Part shown: positions 62,829 through 64,000 of the stretch, piece by piece
Numbering within the stretch: the first letter of the stretch is position 1
How the letters are laid out: the number at the start of each line of letters is the position of its first letter
Assembly: GCA_003576845.1 (NCBI GenBank)
Contig: QEVJ01000053.1
Span: 1 to 64,000 of the forward strand
Direction: 5' to 3'
DNA length: 64,000 nucleotides
From: Planctomycetota bacterium
GTDB lineage: Bacteria > Planctomycetota > Planctomycetia > Pirellulales > PLA5
The notes under the pieces: generated by a model
Databases searched by the model: none
Seen by the model: the letters and a program-made list of their open reading frames with translations, nothing else
What the model was told of the DNA's origin: nothing
Program-made: the position numbers and the translations under genes

Positions 62829-63758
62829 TTACTCGCCGACGGCGCCTTTGGTTAGGCGCATGAAGGCCGTTTCTAGGGTGATTTCTTCGGGCTTGAAACT
62901 CCTGATGGCGAAGCCGTGGTCCGAGAGGAACTTGGCCAGCGGCGAGTAGTCTTCGGTCGCCGGCTTGAGCGTCACGACGATTTCGCCGTTTTCCTGCCGG
63001 GCGGATTCCACCAGATCGTGCCTGGCGAGTGCCGCCGCGGCCGGGCCGGGGTCGCCGAACAGCGCGACGTGCAGCACCGTCTGCGAGCGGACTTGCCGCA
63101 TCACGTCGTCGACCTCCGCGTTCACGACCAGCCGGCCGCGGTCGATGATGCCGATTTTGTTGCAGATGTCGGCCAGTTCGGGCAGGATGTGGCTCGAAAC
63201 CACGATCGTCTTGCCCAGGCCGCCGAGCCGCTTGAGCAGATGCCGCATCTCGATCCTTGCCCGCGGATCGAGGCCGCTGGCCGGTTCGTCGAGCAGCAAC
63301 ACCTGCGGGTCGTGAAGTAGCACGCGGGCGAGTCCGAGACGCTGCGTCTGGCCGCGCGAGAGCTTGTCCGCGTAGGCGTCGCGTTTGAAGTCGAGGTCGA
63401 CGAGATCCAGCAGTTCGTCGCACCGCTTTCGCCGCGCCGGGCCGCGAATCCGATACGCGGCCGCGAAGAACTCCAGGTATTCGAGCACCGTCAGGTCTTC
63501 GTACACGCCGAAGGCGTCGGGCATGTACCCGATGAGCCGGCGGATTTCCTTGGCGGCGGTGTAGATCGAATGGCCGCAGACGTAGGCCTCGCCCCAGGTG
63601 GGGTTCAGGAGCGTGGCCAGGATCCGCATGGTCGTCGTTTTGCCGGCCCCGTTCGGACCGATGAAGCCGAACACGTCGCCCTGTTCCAGTTTCAGCGAGA
63701 ACTGGTCGAGGGCGGTGAACTCGCCGTATTTCTTGGTGAGGTTGACGGTTTCGATCAC
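62829..63758 (-). CDS. ABC transporter ATP-binding protein
   Basis: The 309-residue ATPase has Walker A FIGPNGAGKTTTMRILATLL, the signature LSRGQTQRLGLAR, Walker B VLLLDEPASGLDPRARIEM and the H-loop VVSSHILPELADICN. The C-terminal 90 residues form an accessory domain, as in CcmA/NatA-type exporters. A permease would normally follow; downstream (lower coordinates) is the repeat-filled gap, so the permease may lie before it on the minus strand, beyond the window's right edge, or elsewhere. The ATG at 63758 gives MIETVNLTKKYGEFTALDQF. Confidence 0.88.
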   Translation of the reverse strand: MIETVNLTKKYGEFTALDQFSLKLEQGDVFGFIGPNGAGKTTTMRILATLLNPTWGEAYVCGHSIYTAAKEIRRLIGYMPDAFGVYEDLTVLEYLEFFAAAYRIRGPARRKRCDELLDLVDLDFKRDAYADKLSRGQTQRLGLARVLLHDPQVLLLDEPASGLDPRARIEMRHLLKRLGGLGKTIVVSSHILPELADICNKIGIIDRGRLVVNAEVDDVMRQVRSQTVLHVALFGDPGPAAAALARHDLVESARQENGEIVVTLKPATEDYSPLAKFLSDHGFAIRSFKPEEITLETAFMRLTKGAVGE

Positions 63759-63866
63759 GCGCGGCTCGCGGCGAAAGGACCAGCCTAGTAGTTGGCCTCT
63801 GCTTATGTGATGGGTGCTGGTGGAATGCTGCCAGCGTTCCCGTTTTCATGGCATAGGAGGCCGACG

Positions 63867-64000
63867 ATGGCGATTTCGATTCCGAACCAGTATCCGGTAT
63901 GTTTGGATTCCGAGCAACGTCAACGATTGGAAGATGCCGCGCGAAACGGGCGAGCCCCGGCGAAGAGAATTACGCATGCTCGCGTGTTGTTGTTGAGTGA
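63867..64000 (+). CDS. IS630-like transposase N-terminus (cut by window end)
   Basis: An ATG at 63867 with AGGAGG six bases upstream opens a frame that runs to the window edge: MAISIPNQYPVCLDSEQRQR then RLEDAARNGRAPAKRITHARV-type residues. LDSEQRQRLEDAARNGRAPA and RITHARVLLLS match the first helices of IS630-family transposases. The rest of the element, its terminal repeats and its integrity cannot be judged. Confidence 0.6.
   Translation, partial: MAISIPNQYPVCLDSEQRQRLEDAARNGRAPAKRITHARVLLLS

Noticed and set aside
62797-63849. A 350-codon minus-strand frame over the ABC ATPase gene.
   Set aside because: It is a shifted shadow of the ATPase; Walker and signature motifs are only in the 62829-63758 frame.

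Overview
The window is high-GC, gene-dense bacterial DNA that looks chromosomal and planctomycetal, most likely of the Pirellulales type. The markers are two giant secreted 'PVC-type' dehydrogenase proteins that join a beta-propeller to a CxxCH haem domain, an ECF sigma factor next to a YfbK-like von Willebrand protein, a decayed PEP-CTERM protein, a DUF3365 haem protein, many lipoproteins and signal peptides, and short dispersed intergenic repeats. No rRNA, tRNA, CRISPR array, prophage or plasmid gene was found. One transposase fragment runs off the right edge.

Layout. 0.2-5.3 kb: lipoprotein alpha/beta hydrolase, a UPF0175/DUF3368 toxin-antitoxin pair, a membrane protein and a stand-alone response regulator. 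5.5-9.7 kb: sdhCAB (succinate dehydrogenase) behind a good promoter. 10-13.2 kb: threonine synthase and a secreted FAD oxidoreductase. 13.3-14.5 kb: a decayed patch with a PEP-CTERM pseudogene, a facing gene remnant and palindromes. 14.6-17.6 kb: ECF sigma factor and VWA protein. 17.8-19.3 kb: glycogen synthase. 19.6-27.8 kb: two divergent giant dehydrogenase-like proteins, the second frameshifted. 27.9-33.5 kb: DUF1445 protein, a CPCC-cysteine desulfurase fusion, DUF971, a TerB-like protein, an esterase and a nucleotidyltransferase pair. 33.5-38.6 kb, all on the minus strand: rimO, an edema-factor/ExoY-like cyclase-domain protein, a probable selenoprotein and a zinc-ribbon membrane protein. 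38.7-45.6 kb: housekeeping genes cysS, ispF, pyk, rpmB, gatC and gatA. 45.7-49.6 kb: a PadR module, then panC-lipA overlapping by ATGA. 49.9-57.6 kb: TIM-barrel isomerase, SDR, rhomboid protease, a 29-residue basic protein, DUF3365 haem protein, an NsrR-like Rrf2 regulator, a GNAT-proline dehydrogenase fusion and a glycine-zipper lipoprotein. 57.9-63.8 kb: membrane protein, argJ, argC, a small Cys-rich membrane protein, a CtBP-like dehydrogenase and an ABC ATPase.

The most noteworthy item is at 36917-37846. A secreted thioredoxin-like protein has an in-frame TGA exactly where the first Cys of the CGPC redox motif belongs (U-G-P-C). A strong Shine-Dalgarno and signal peptide lie upstream, and a conventional thioredoxin-fold remainder and a rho-independent terminator lie downstream. 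Conventional gene calling starts after the TGA and loses the signal peptide and active site. Directly after it is a protein that keeps the D-x-D and His signature of edema-factor/CyaA/ExoY nucleotidyl cyclases behind a CxxCH-containing N-terminus.

Other unusual points are an ispF that appears to start at ACG beneath a near-consensus promoter, two enzyme fusions (CPCC-desulfurase and GNAT-ProDH), and several repeat families, one of which has become part of three coding sequences. All assignments come from reading motifs by eye; no database search or folding program was run.
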